DNA of 5,573 nucleotides, taken from the NCBI GenBank assembly GCA_028695895.1, contig JAQVIE010000103.1, positions 1 through 5,573 on the forward strand, read 5' to 3'. The number at the start of each line of letters is the position of its first letter. The first letter of the stretch is position 1. Both the position numbers and the translations under genes were made by a program. The notes below the pieces were generated by a model. It saw only the letters and a list, made by a program, of their open reading frames with translations, ran no database searches and had not been told where the DNA came from. Source of the stretch: Methanospirillum sp. (GTDB lineage Archaea > Halobacteriota > Methanomicrobia > Methanomicrobiales > Methanospirillaceae). Of the stretch, positions 1-4,742 are shown piece by piece.

Positions 1-223
1 TGGCTTCTTCGTAGGAGATCTCTTTCATAGTGCCATCTGGCTGGCGTAATCTGGGGAGATTCAGACGTTTTTCTGAACATCCGTGCTTGAAAATTTCATT
101 GCCGATTGCACAGACATTTTCTACTTCAAGGATATCTTTTCCATCGTCAGAAACTGTGACCCTGACATCATCACAGGCACACCCACAGTATGGACATCCA
201 ACATTTTCAATTACTTTCGGCAT
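1..223 (-). CDS. fwdB: Formylmethanofuran dehydrogenase subunit B, N-terminal part (cut by window edge)
   Basis: This is the first 74 residues of the catalytic Mo/W subunit of formylmethanofuran dehydrogenase, which interconverts CO2 plus methanofuran and formylmethanofuran at the entry step of methanogenesis. The translation begins MPKVIENVGCPYCGCACDDV. It shows the cysteine pattern for one [4Fe-4S] cluster (Cys10, Cys13, Cys17, with Cys49 as the likely fourth ligand), as in other FwdB/FmdB proteins and the formate dehydrogenase superfamily. The active-site Cys or Sec and most of the pterin-binding region lie outside the window, so I cannot say whether it is the Mo or W isoenzyme, or a Cys or Sec form. 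The ATG overlaps the fwdD stop codon by one base and is preceded by a strong GGGTGATC ribosome binding site. This implies co-transcription and translational coupling with fwdD. Identification is by motif and context. Confidence 0.93.
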   Translation of the reverse strand, partial: MPKVIENVGCPYCGCACDDVRVTVSDDGKDILEVENVCAIGNEIFKHGCSEKRLNLPRLRQPDGTMKEISYEEA

Positions 224-636
224 TATTGATCACCCTTCCAAAGTCCTACTGATCCCTGGACCAGCTCAAGAGCTGATTTTAATTTTTCGTTCGGTGCTGG
301 TTCGACTGTTACAGGAAATCCACTATATTGGGGTGCTCCGGTTGACTGTGTTCGAGGAGGGACCACCTGATTTGCCCATACTCCCTGTCTGATATGGCAA
401 AGACCAGGGTAACAGGTCTGGCGACCAACAATTGCTTTTACAACAACTTCACCGGATTCACTTTTCACACGGACATTGGTATTTTTCATGATACCAAGTT
501 CTTTCATGTCATGTGCGTTCATCTCGATGATGCTACAGGCTTCGAAGTATTCCCTGGAGGTTTTTCCTATCTCCATGGCAATACCTTCTTCGATTGCCCG
601 CTGGGTTATCATGTTTAACGTTTTTTTAGTAGTCAT
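223..636 (-). CDS. fwdD: Formylmethanofuran dehydrogenase subunit D (molybdopterin dinucleotide-binding)
   Basis: The protein has 137 residues, close to the usual ~130 aa of FwdD/FmdD. This subunit forms the small molybdopterin-dinucleotide-binding beta-barrel domain that completes the active-site pocket of FwdB in the cytoplasmic formylmethanofuran dehydrogenase complex. Family-like stretches are IIEMNAHDMKELGI (aa 37-50), the hydrophobic strand VRVKSESGEVVVKA (aa 55-68) and GVWANQVVPPRTQSTGAPQY (aa 85-104), which resembles the conserved 'GPWAN..I.P..T.ST..P.Y' segment. I chose the ATG at 636 because GGGAGATC lies two bases upstream. A longer reading from 687 adds 17 residues, has no ribosome binding site, and runs through the 636 site. 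The gene overlaps fwdB by one base (TAATG), giving the common methanogen order fwdD-fwdB. Other fwd subunits, if present, lie to the left of the window. Confidence 0.92.
   Translation of the reverse strand: MTTKKTLNMITQRAIEEGIAMEIGKTSREYFEACSIIEMNAHDMKELGIMKNTNVRVKSESGEVVVKAIVGRQTCYPGLCHIRQGVWANQVVPPRTQSTGAPQYSGFPVTVEPAPNEKLKSALELVQGSVGLWKGDQ
228..235 (-). promoter_or_regulatory. Ribosome binding site of fwdB
   Basis: The minus strand reads GGGTGATC, four bases before the fwdB ATG. It complements the archaeal 16S rRNA 3' end (AUCACCUCC) and lies inside the fwdD coding end. It fixes the fwdB start and indicates the organism is an archaeon that uses Shine-Dalgarno initiation. Confidence 0.8.
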
Positions 637-638
637 AG

Positions 639-646
639 GATCTCCC
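639..646 (-). promoter_or_regulatory. Ribosome binding site that decides the fwdD start
   Basis: The minus strand reads GGGAGATC, two bases before the ATG at 636. This supports that ATG over the upstream in-frame ATG at 687, which has only weakly purine-rich sequence before it. Confidence 0.6.
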
Positions 647-716
647 GATAATCCTATTTTTATATGCAATTCCTCTGACCAGACCATTCGATTACCATTA
701 AAGCCCAGGATTGTGA

Positions 717-728
717 CTTATATTATGC
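717..728 (-). promoter_or_regulatory. Possible TATA box of the fwdDB transcript
   Basis: The minus strand reads GCATAATATAAG. A start of transcription about 25 bases downstream (near 693) would give a leader of roughly 55 nt before the fwdD ATG, consistent with a Shine-Dalgarno-containing message. AT-rich DNA gives many such matches. A second candidate lies at 904-912. Confidence 0.3.
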
Positions 729-892
729 CCATTATTGTGAAAGCTGAACTGATATGCGAATATCACACCATTTCCAATCAATAATGCTGCATTTATTAAA
801 TCAGCACACAGGCTCTGTTGATTCCTGATATCTGCATGTTTCATTCTTTCATCCACCCAAAGGGCTGACATGTGAAGCATGCTATGTGAGGC

Positions 893-924
893 CTGATCAA
901 CAGAATATAATCTTTTTTGATCAG
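893..924 (-). promoter_or_regulatory. Inverted repeat enclosing a TATA-like element
   Basis: CTGATCAA (893-900) and TTGATCAG (917-924) form a perfect 8-bp inverted repeat with a 16-base spacer. On the minus strand the spacer holds GATTATATT (904-912), an archaeal TATA-like element pointing toward fwdD. Each arm also contains the palindrome TGATCA. This layout suits a repressor or activator operator placed over a promoter. If used, transcription would begin near 880 and leave a leader of about 245 nt before fwdD. No regulator is visible in the window, so the function is inferred only from geometry. Confidence 0.35.
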
Positions 925-1094
925 TATATAGAGTTATTTTTTCAAATTAATTAGGCATTGAATTACTCAATATTCTTCGGATTAATTATTTTTCTCAAAC
1001 TATAGATCTGTGCTTAGTTTATAGAGATTTAATTAAATTATCAACAAATAGAAGATTAAAATTAAATATATTATTTATATTTTAAGCACTTTTA

Positions 1095-1113
1095 TTAGGC
1101 ACAAAAAAAATTT
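1095..1113 (+). repeat. Left copy of a TTAGGCAC direct repeat flanking the IS
   Basis: TTAGGCAC followed by A8TTT matches 2812-2830 at 16 of 19 positions in the same orientation. Weaker similarity continues on both sides. It could be an eroded remnant of a long target duplication, or chance similarity between AT-rich sequences. Confidence 0.3.
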
Positions 1114-1164
1114 GAAAATTAATGAATATTATTTAATTCACATTCGAAATTAATAAAAACGATC

Positions 1165-1179
1165 AACCCCCATTTATAG
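1165..1179 (+). repeat. Candidate left terminal inverted repeat of the IS
   Basis: AACCCCCATTTATAG matches the reverse complement of 2781-2795 at 12 of 15 positions. The first six are identical and all three differences are C/T transitions. With gaps, the match continues inward to a shared ATGAAA. The AACCCC stands out in otherwise AT-rich DNA. The match is not strong enough on its own to prove the end. Confidence 0.45.
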
Positions 1180-1188
1180 ACATTCATG

Positions 1189-1196
1189 AAAAAAAA
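1189..1196 (-). terminator. T8 tract downstream of the transposase
   Basis: The minus strand carries eight T residues about 40 bases after the transposase stop codon, just inside the left end of the element. Archaeal RNA polymerase terminates at oligo-T tracts without needing a hairpin. A second T8 lies at 1103-1110. Confidence 0.4.
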
Positions 1197-1233
1197 TTCA
1201 AAATCAATACTGTAAAAATTCACTGGTTTTTTT

Positions 1234-2775
1234 TCAGTCTCCTTTTAGTGGAGGAATCCCGCCAAAATATGAGAGGATCGCTTTTTGGATTTTTGTAAAA
1301 CGGTAAGGGAATATCAAAGGCTGGTAGGATTTTATAACATGTACAGGCCTTAACACAGTAAGCAGGGCTTCAAATGAAGTAACTTCAGGAATCTGGGCAG
1401 ATATCAACCGGTTCGCGATAAGTTCCCTTATAAGAACTGCGAGGAAACAGATGAAAAAAATTCCTTTTCTGATTCGTTCAATCCTGTATCCTTTAAAGTC
1501 CCGTTCCAGTTCAGAGATGAAAGAACTCATCTGCTGTTCAAGGTTTCCTCTCATGTCAGCAAGAGTAAAACATTCTTCCCATGTAAAGTCACCGCGGTAA
1601 AGGACACAGGAACGCCCAAGTCTTTTGTTTGCCTGGTGGACTTCTTCCTGGTCAGTTCTTATTGAAGGAACTTCTTTTGAATCATCGATTATGAAATATT
1701 TCCGAAATGATCCTGCGCTTTCATTAAGAAGCTCATCAACCGTGCCAGGATAATTTTTCGTCTCCTGAACCAGATCCCGGATATTTTGTAGGTTTTTATG
1801 AAATGCAAGCCTGTCTGCCTGTTCCCTCCTTATATCATGAAGGATATATCCATGAACATTGTTCTTGCCGTACGAGATGGAAAGAGGCCGGATATAACAG
1901 GCTTCTCCCTTGTAATACCTGATATTTGCAGGATGTTCCATCTGTTCTCCCCTGGATGAGATATGAGAAGAGACCGGGCCATAGGATACGTCGGTCCTCG
2001 TGATAAATGAGCATCCGGCATTTACAATCCTGAGCATCAGGGAAGGAGACAGGTAGTCCCAGTGAGGAACAATGATACCTTCAGGTATTTTTCCTGAGGA
2101 GATCTGGTCAATTGTGTCTTCTATCACCGCATGTTGAAATTGGAATGCATCAAAACCTGCCAGGATCTGTTTATCCGGATCATAATGGATACGAACCCCA
2201 AGTTCCCGCTCAAGGATATCCTCTGAAAAAAGGCCACTCCCTTTCTCTTTCATAAGTTCTGCGATATCATGCAGCCTGAGCGTAAAAAGGAACCGTTTAT
2301 TGGAGAGGTCATTAATAGAGGCAAACATCCTGGAGAATACTTCAGCCACCGGCCGGTCAGATATCTTCTGAAGGACCTGGAGCAGGTCAGATTCATTAAA
2401 ATCAGCTCCTGGGATCAACTTGGACAGATAGGTACTTTCAAGCCAGGTTGAAAGGTTTGCCGGCGGACAGGGATTAATCAGCCGGTTTATAGTGAGAAGG
2501 ATGACGGTGGCTGTTTCATCAGGAGAACATGAAGTGAGAAGGGACTCCATTATCTTATGAGTCTTAATTGCCCAGTACGCAGGAATATACTCGCCAATAT
2601 CGTAAATCTGCCCTACCTTTCCGCCTCTGTCCTTTTTAACCAGCTCACCGTCAACATTTTTCCCCAGGTATTTTGTCTTCTGTCGCCATTTTCCAGTATC
2701 AGGATCATAATATGGGGTTACCTCGTAGAGGTACTCATGCCCTTTAATTGTTTTTTTTCTGATGAAAGATTTCAT
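1234..2775 (-). CDS. IS1634-like (IS4 superfamily) transposase
   Basis: The protein has 513 residues, the usual length for IS1634-type DDE transposases. The N-terminus (FIRKKTIKGHEYLYEVTPYY, aa 4-23, then a W-R-x-K-x-K-Y-L-G-K motif near aa 30-39) is the typical opening of this family. The C-terminal helical segment with RKGIFFICFLAVLIRELI (aa 436-453) matches the region following the catalytic Glu. Candidate catalytic positions are Asp170 (LHDIAEL), the segment IIVPHWDYLS (aa 234-243, Asp240) and Glu400/401 in the TWEECF region. The second segment normally reads V-x-D-x-G-x-x-S, but here His occupies the Asp position and Asp comes two residues later. The basic residue usually following the Glu motif is also not evident. 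It is therefore either a divergent active branch or a decaying copy, although the frame is intact. The ATG at 2775 is the first in frame after an upstream stop, and there is no good ribosome binding site. A TATA-like TTTAAAAG about 28 bases upstream suggests leaderless expression. Confidence 0.8.
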   Translation of the reverse strand: MKSFIRKKTIKGHEYLYEVTPYYDPDTGKWRQKTKYLGKNVDGELVKKDRGGKVGQIYDIGEYIPAYWAIKTHKIMESLLTSCSPDETATVILLTINRLINPCPPANLSTWLESTYLSKLIPGADFNESDLLQVLQKISDRPVAEVFSRMFASINDLSNKRFLFTLRLHDIAELMKEKGSGLFSEDILERELGVRIHYDPDKQILAGFDAFQFQHAVIEDTIDQISSGKIPEGIIVPHWDYLSPSLMLRIVNAGCSFITRTDVSYGPVSSHISSRGEQMEHPANIRYYKGEACYIRPLSISYGKNNVHGYILHDIRREQADRLAFHKNLQNIRDLVQETKNYPGTVDELLNESAGSFRKYFIIDDSKEVPSIRTDQEEVHQANKRLGRSCVLYRGDFTWEECFTLADMRGNLEQQMSSFISELERDFKGYRIERIRKGIFFICFLAVLIRELIANRLISAQIPEVTSFEALLTVLRPVHVIKSYQPLIFPYRFTKIQKAILSYFGGIPPLKGD

Positions 2776-2780
2776 AAGTC

Positions 2781-2795
2781 CTGTGAATAGGGGTT
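2781..2795 (-). repeat. Candidate right terminal inverted repeat of the IS
   Basis: Read on the minus strand this is AACCCCTATTCACAG, pairing with 1165-1179 at 12 of 15 positions. It sits directly before the transposase start codon, so the gene starts almost at the element's edge. Confidence 0.45.
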
Positions 2796-2798
2796 ACC

Positions 2799-2807
2799 CT
2801 TTTAAAG
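2799..2807 (-). promoter_or_regulatory. TATA-like element for the transposase
   Basis: The minus strand reads CTTTAAAAG, centred about 28 bases before the transposase ATG, so transcription would start at or next to the start codon. If the element really ends at 2795, this promoter lies outside it, in flanking DNA. Otherwise the true end is slightly further right. Confidence 0.35.
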
Positions 2808-2811
2808 AGAG

Positions 2812-2830
2812 TTAGGCACTAAATAATTTT
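2812..2830 (+). repeat. Right copy of a TTAGGCAC direct repeat flanking the IS
   Basis: This is the partner of 1095-1113: the first eight bases are identical and the remainder differs at three A/T positions. It lies 16 bases beyond the proposed right end of the element, in the upstream region of the OsmC-family gene. Confidence 0.3.
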
Positions 2831-2849
2831 CTCCCGGAATAATTTTCTC
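2822..2849 (+). repeat. Tandem 12-bp repeat upstream of the sulfur operon
   Basis: AATAATTTTCTC occurs at 2822-2833 and again at 2838-2849, a period of 16 bases separated by CCGG. It lies about 70 bases upstream of the TATA box of the OsmC operon, between that operon and the divergent transposase. It could be a binding site for a regulator or simply a local duplication. Confidence 0.45.
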
Positions 2850-2853
2850 TGAC

Positions 2854-2879
2854 ACTCAAAATTTCCAATAATATTGAGT
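2854..2879. promoter_or_regulatory. Dyad upstream of the operon promoter, possible operator
   Basis: ACTCAAAAT (2854-2862) pairs with ATATTGAGT (2871-2879) at 8 of 9 positions around an 8-base spacer. It lies about 25 bases upstream of the TATA box, a typical place for an archaeal activator site or an upstream operator. The sequence does not reveal which regulator would bind. Confidence 0.4.
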
Positions 2880-2903
2880 ATTCGGGTGGCTAACATTTTT
2901 ATG

Positions 2904-2915
2904 AAATATATTTAT
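2904..2915 (+). promoter_or_regulatory. TATA box of the OsmC-YedE-TusA-Dsr operon
   Basis: AAATATATTTAT lies about 35 bases before the first ATG. Transcription would start near 2935, leaving a leader of roughly 10 nt. A purine-rich GTGA four bases before the ATG could serve as a weak ribosome binding site. No other promoter is evident in the tightly packed genes downstream, so this one probably serves the whole operon. Confidence 0.5.
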
Positions 2916-2944
2916 CCTCTAACTTTTTAAACAATTGTGAAGAG

Positions 2945-3466
2945 ATGTCCATTAATAACATTGACATTAAGCAGGTAGATGAATACGAAGCAGATATCCT
3001 CGAAGACAGGGAAGAAGCATATTTCACTACAAAGATGGAAGGGACCTGGCAATATGACGAGTCCGGTCCTCAGTTTACTGCAGATACGAAGACCAGCCAG
3101 GGTTTTGTCACTTTATCTTTGTCACACCCGAACTTCTCCGGTCCTGGTAAATTTCCAAGTCCGATGTCATATGGTCTGTTCTGGATTGCAGGTTGTGTCA
3201 GTTCCACCTTCATGACTGCGGCAGAGAAGAGAAATATCAAAGTAAAATCGTTGAAAACAAAAATTGAGGCTGATCTTAATTATTTAAAACAGTTTGACCT
3301 GGAAGACGAACCCCTTGTAGGGGAATACAGGATAAACTTTGATGTTGAAACCGATGCATCAGATGCAGATATTGAGATGCTTCGAAAGGCTGCACTTGAT
3401 GGATGCCTGGCAATGTACACAATTCAGAATATTGTTCCTCTTAACCTGACAGTTACACGAAAATAG
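2945..3466 (+). CDS. OsmC-family protein, first gene of the sulfur operon
   Basis: The 173-residue protein has the OsmC/Ohr-type fold signature: an N-terminal beta-rich part, then PSPMSYGLFWIAGCVSSTFM (aa 71-90) matching the family's 'P..lllaAlaaC...t...a' helix, then a second half ending in DGCLAMYTIQNIVPLNLTV. The two conserved cysteines are present (Cys84 and Cys154), about 70 residues apart as expected. In Ohr and OsmC such a pair reduces organic peroxides, but the second cysteine here is not followed by the usual proline and the catalytic Arg is not obvious. A role as a thiol or persulfide handling protein is as likely as peroxidase activity. The acidic extension of about 25 residues at the N-terminus is somewhat longer than usual. 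No signal peptide is seen, so it should be cytoplasmic. The next gene follows eight bases after the stop. OsmC-like domains are known to occur beside or fused to TusA/SirA domains, which fits this context. Confidence 0.82.
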   Translation: MSINNIDIKQVDEYEADILEDREEAYFTTKMEGTWQYDESGPQFTADTKTSQGFVTLSLSHPNFSGPGKFPSPMSYGLFWIAGCVSSTFMTAAEKRNIKVKSLKTKIEADLNYLKQFDLEDEPLVGEYRINFDVETDASDADIEMLRKAALDGCLAMYTIQNIVPLNLTVTRK

Positions 3467-3474
3467 GTGTTTTC

Positions 3475-3984
3475 ATGAACGAAGGAGAAAATATATTAGA
3501 GAGTTCAAAGGGGCCTATTGTTCTTGGAATAATTATAGGCGTTCTTGCCGCAATTATCCAGGGACTGACCATTTCTGCTGGAGGGCCTGAAGCATATGGT
3601 TTTTGTGCACTCTGTCATACCCGTGACCTGGTTAACGGAATCCTGAATATATTGTTAGGCACAAACTTAGGTCTTGCAGCCCTGTCAAAAACCGCTATTC
3701 TTCCGGTATTGACCATGATTGGTGTGCTTATCGGCGGAGTCATTGCCGCAAAAATGAGCAGGGAGTTCAGGATTAAACATGCACAGATAAAAGATATTCT
3801 GGTTTATTTCATCGGCGGAGTGCTTCTTATGCAATTTGGCCTTCTGTTTGGTGCCTGCCCGTACCGGGCTGCATTACGGGTAGGTTATGGTGATTTTGTC
3901 GCTGTTTTTGGAATAATCGGAATATTGGCCGGAGTATGGCTGGCTCTTATTATGATAACCAGATCTTTTAAAGGGGGCAATTAA
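3475..3984 (+). CDS. YeeE/YedE-family membrane protein, N-terminal-type half
   Basis: The protein has 169 residues and about five membrane segments (near aa 13-33, 52-70, 74-93, 107-127 and 140-162). The YeeE/YedE family imports thiosulfate (the TsuA/YeeE type) or is tied to selenium metabolism (the YedE type), and most members are single chains of about 350-400 aa. This one corresponds to one half. It has YGFCALCHTRD (aa 41-51; Cys44, Cys47) and FGACPYRAALR (aa 125-135; Cys128), which parallel the GFC and GCPLR motifs of the family, where conserved cysteines contact the sulfur substrate. The second cysteine in CALC is an extra not seen in the partner half. The start is supported by AGGTG overlapping the preceding stop codon. 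The gene overlaps the next by one base, so both halves are translated in equal amounts and probably assemble as a heterodimer. Confidence 0.85.
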   Translation: MNEGENILESSKGPIVLGIIIGVLAAIIQGLTISAGGPEAYGFCALCHTRDLVNGILNILLGTNLGLAALSKTAILPVLTMIGVLIGGVIAAKMSREFRIKHAQIKDILVYFIGGVLLMQFGLLFGACPYRAALRVGYGDFVAVFGIIGILAGVWLALIMITRSFKGGN

Positions 3985-4502
3985 TGGCAGCAGGATGGAT
4001 TTCCATGGAACTTTCACTGATTCTTGTTCCATTCATTACCCTGGTATCTGGTTGTATCATCGGATACTTTGCCCAGAAAACCGGCTTTTGTGCTATCGGA
4101 GGATTTCGTGACTATATCATGTTCAGGCATACCCGGCTGCTGAATGGGTTTATTGCCATGATAATAAGTGCCGCGGTGGCATTTTTTATCTTCAACATGA
4201 TTACCCCCATGGCATTTGAGAATTTTCCCTGGATGATGACAAAAGGATTATTATCAGCAGTTCCAGGAGCACCTGCAGATCTCTCCCAGGTGGCATATAT
4301 CATCCTGGCCCTGATTGGCGGTGTCGGGATGGGAGTTATCGGCGTATATGTCGGTGGCTGTCCACTTAGACAATTTGTCATGACCGCTGAAGGGAGTATG
4401 AAATCGCTCTGGTTTGTTATAGGTATGGTTGTTGGAAGTGTCATATTCTACCTTGTCACTTCAGGATTTGTGGTAGGTCTGATGAAATCAATGGGGCTTT
4501 AA
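3984..4502 (+). CDS. YeeE/YedE-family membrane protein, C-terminal-type half
   Basis: The 172-residue protein has hydrophobic segments near aa 9-30, 51-75, 103-125 and 141-168. It carries the two hallmark motifs of the family: KTGFCAIGGFRDYIMF (aa 32-47, Cys36) and YVGGCPLRQFVMTAEGS (aa 122-138, Cys126), plus Cys24 in the first helix. The motif order and spacing (GFC to GCPLR, about 90 residues) mirror the preceding gene (about 84), so the two are diverged copies of one module. Together they equal one full-length transporter. The ATG at 3984 shares its A with the stop of the upstream gene and has a G-rich stretch upstream. An alternative start at Met8 would also keep all the helices. The likely role is membrane passage of thiosulfate or another sulfur (less likely selenium) compound, delivered to the TusA-like protein encoded one base downstream. 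Confidence 0.88.
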   Translation: MAAGWISMELSLILVPFITLVSGCIIGYFAQKTGFCAIGGFRDYIMFRHTRLLNGFIAMIISAAVAFFIFNMITPMAFENFPWMMTKGLLSAVPGAPADLSQVAYIILALIGGVGMGVIGVYVGGCPLRQFVMTAEGSMKSLWFVIGMVVGSVIFYLVTSGFVVGLMKSMGL

Positions 4503-4503
4503 C

Positions 4504-4728
4504 ATGGTTCAGAAAAAACTTGATATTAAAGGCGTTGTATGCCCGTTTTGTGTATTGAATGTGAAAACCGCGCTTGATGAGATGAATGCCGGAGACGAAC
4601 TTATCGTTGTCAGTGATCATCCTCCTGCAGCAAAGGATTCAATCCCTGCATTTGCCCGGATGAACGGATTTCAATGTTCAGTTCAGTCAACTGAATCCGG
4701 GCTCTGGGAATTATCCATAAAAAAATAA
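4504..4728 (+). CDS. TusA/SirA/YedF-family sulfur carrier with CPFC motif
   Basis: The protein has 74 residues, the standard TusA size. It opens KLDIKGVVCPFCVLNVKTAL (aa 5-24), matching the family's 'D.rG..CP.P.l..k.al' N-terminus, continues with a strand DELIVVSDHPPA and ends in a beta strand. In TusA the first cysteine of CPxP carries a persulfide and hands it to partner proteins. Here the motif is Cys13-Pro-Phe-Cys16: the second proline is replaced by cysteine, giving a CxxC pair that could form a disulfide, a trisulfide-like intermediate or a metal site. Cys58 is a third cysteine. The gene begins one base after the stop of the YedE-type half, so coupling with the transporter is likely, as in the known YeeE-YeeD pairing. 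No proper ribosome binding site is seen, which also suggests coupling. Confidence 0.88.
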   Translation: MVQKKLDIKGVVCPFCVLNVKTALDEMNAGDELIVVSDHPPAAKDSIPAFARMNGFQCSVQSTESGLWELSIKK

Positions 4729-4733
4729 TTTTT

Positions 4734-4740
4734 GGCGATC
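4734..4740 (+). promoter_or_regulatory. Ribosome binding site deciding the GTG start of the Dsr fusion
   Basis: GGCGATC, a one-base variant of the methanogen consensus GGTGATC, stands two bases before GTG at 4743. The first in-frame ATG would remove 28 residues, cutting into the DsrH-like segment, and has no such site. Confidence 0.5.
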
Positions 4741-4742
4741 GA

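Larger units (their letters stand above)
637..1164. other. Gene-free AT-rich region between fwdD and the insertion sequence
   Basis: About 530 bases without a credible gene. A 60-codon minus-strand frame (698-880) shows no recognisable domain and no ribosome binding site, so I do not call it. From about 900 onward the base composition becomes extremely AT-rich, with A- and T-runs. Recognisable content: two TATA-like elements upstream of fwdD (717-728 and 904-912), a perfect inverted repeat at 893-924, and an A8 run at 1103-1110 that is T8 on the minus strand and could back up termination of the transposase transcript. I saw no tRNA, CRISPR or known riboswitch pattern. Confidence 0.7.
1165..2795. 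mobile_element. Insertion sequence of IS1634/IS4-superfamily type
   Basis: An element of about 1.63 kb contains a single transposase gene that fills almost the whole length, fitting the usual size of IS1634-family elements. The proposed ends are short imperfect inverted repeats that both begin AACCCC, at 1165 (left) and 2795 (right, read on the minus strand). The transposase starts 20 bases inside the right end and stops about 70 bases inside the left end. No short perfect target duplication abuts these ends. A diverged longer direct repeat may flank the element (1095-1113 and 2812-2830). The ends could be some tens of bases further out. The element separates the fwd operon from the sulfur operon. 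Confidence 0.6.

Noticed and set aside
30..618. Plus-strand frames opposite fwdB and fwdD (30-392, 394-618)
   Set aside because: They lie antisense to well-recognised genes and their translations have no family character.
698..880. 60-codon minus-strand frame upstream of fwdD
   Set aside because: No ribosome binding site, no recognisable domain, and uneven composition. The only support is a TATA-like element about 25 bases before its ATG, which is more simply part of the fwd upstream region.
1040..1200. AT-rich stretch as a possible replication origin
   Set aside because: No repeated origin-recognition-box motif and no Cdc6/Orc gene nearby. AT-rich intergenic DNA is common beside insertion sequences in this kind of genome.
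965..2879. 10-bp inverted repeat ACTCAATATT (965-974) and AATATTGAGT (2870-2879) as ends of the insertion sequence
   Set aside because: The match is perfect for 10 bases but decays at once inward, the sequence is AT-rich, and it would place the ends far from the transposase. The right copy is better explained as one arm of the local dyad at 2854-2879. It remains a fallback boundary if the AACCCC ends prove wrong.
4112..4444. 110-codon minus-strand frame opposite the second YedE half
   Set aside because: It is a shadow of a gene with clear YeeE/YedE motifs. The threonine/proline-rich translation is typical of antisense to membrane-protein codons.
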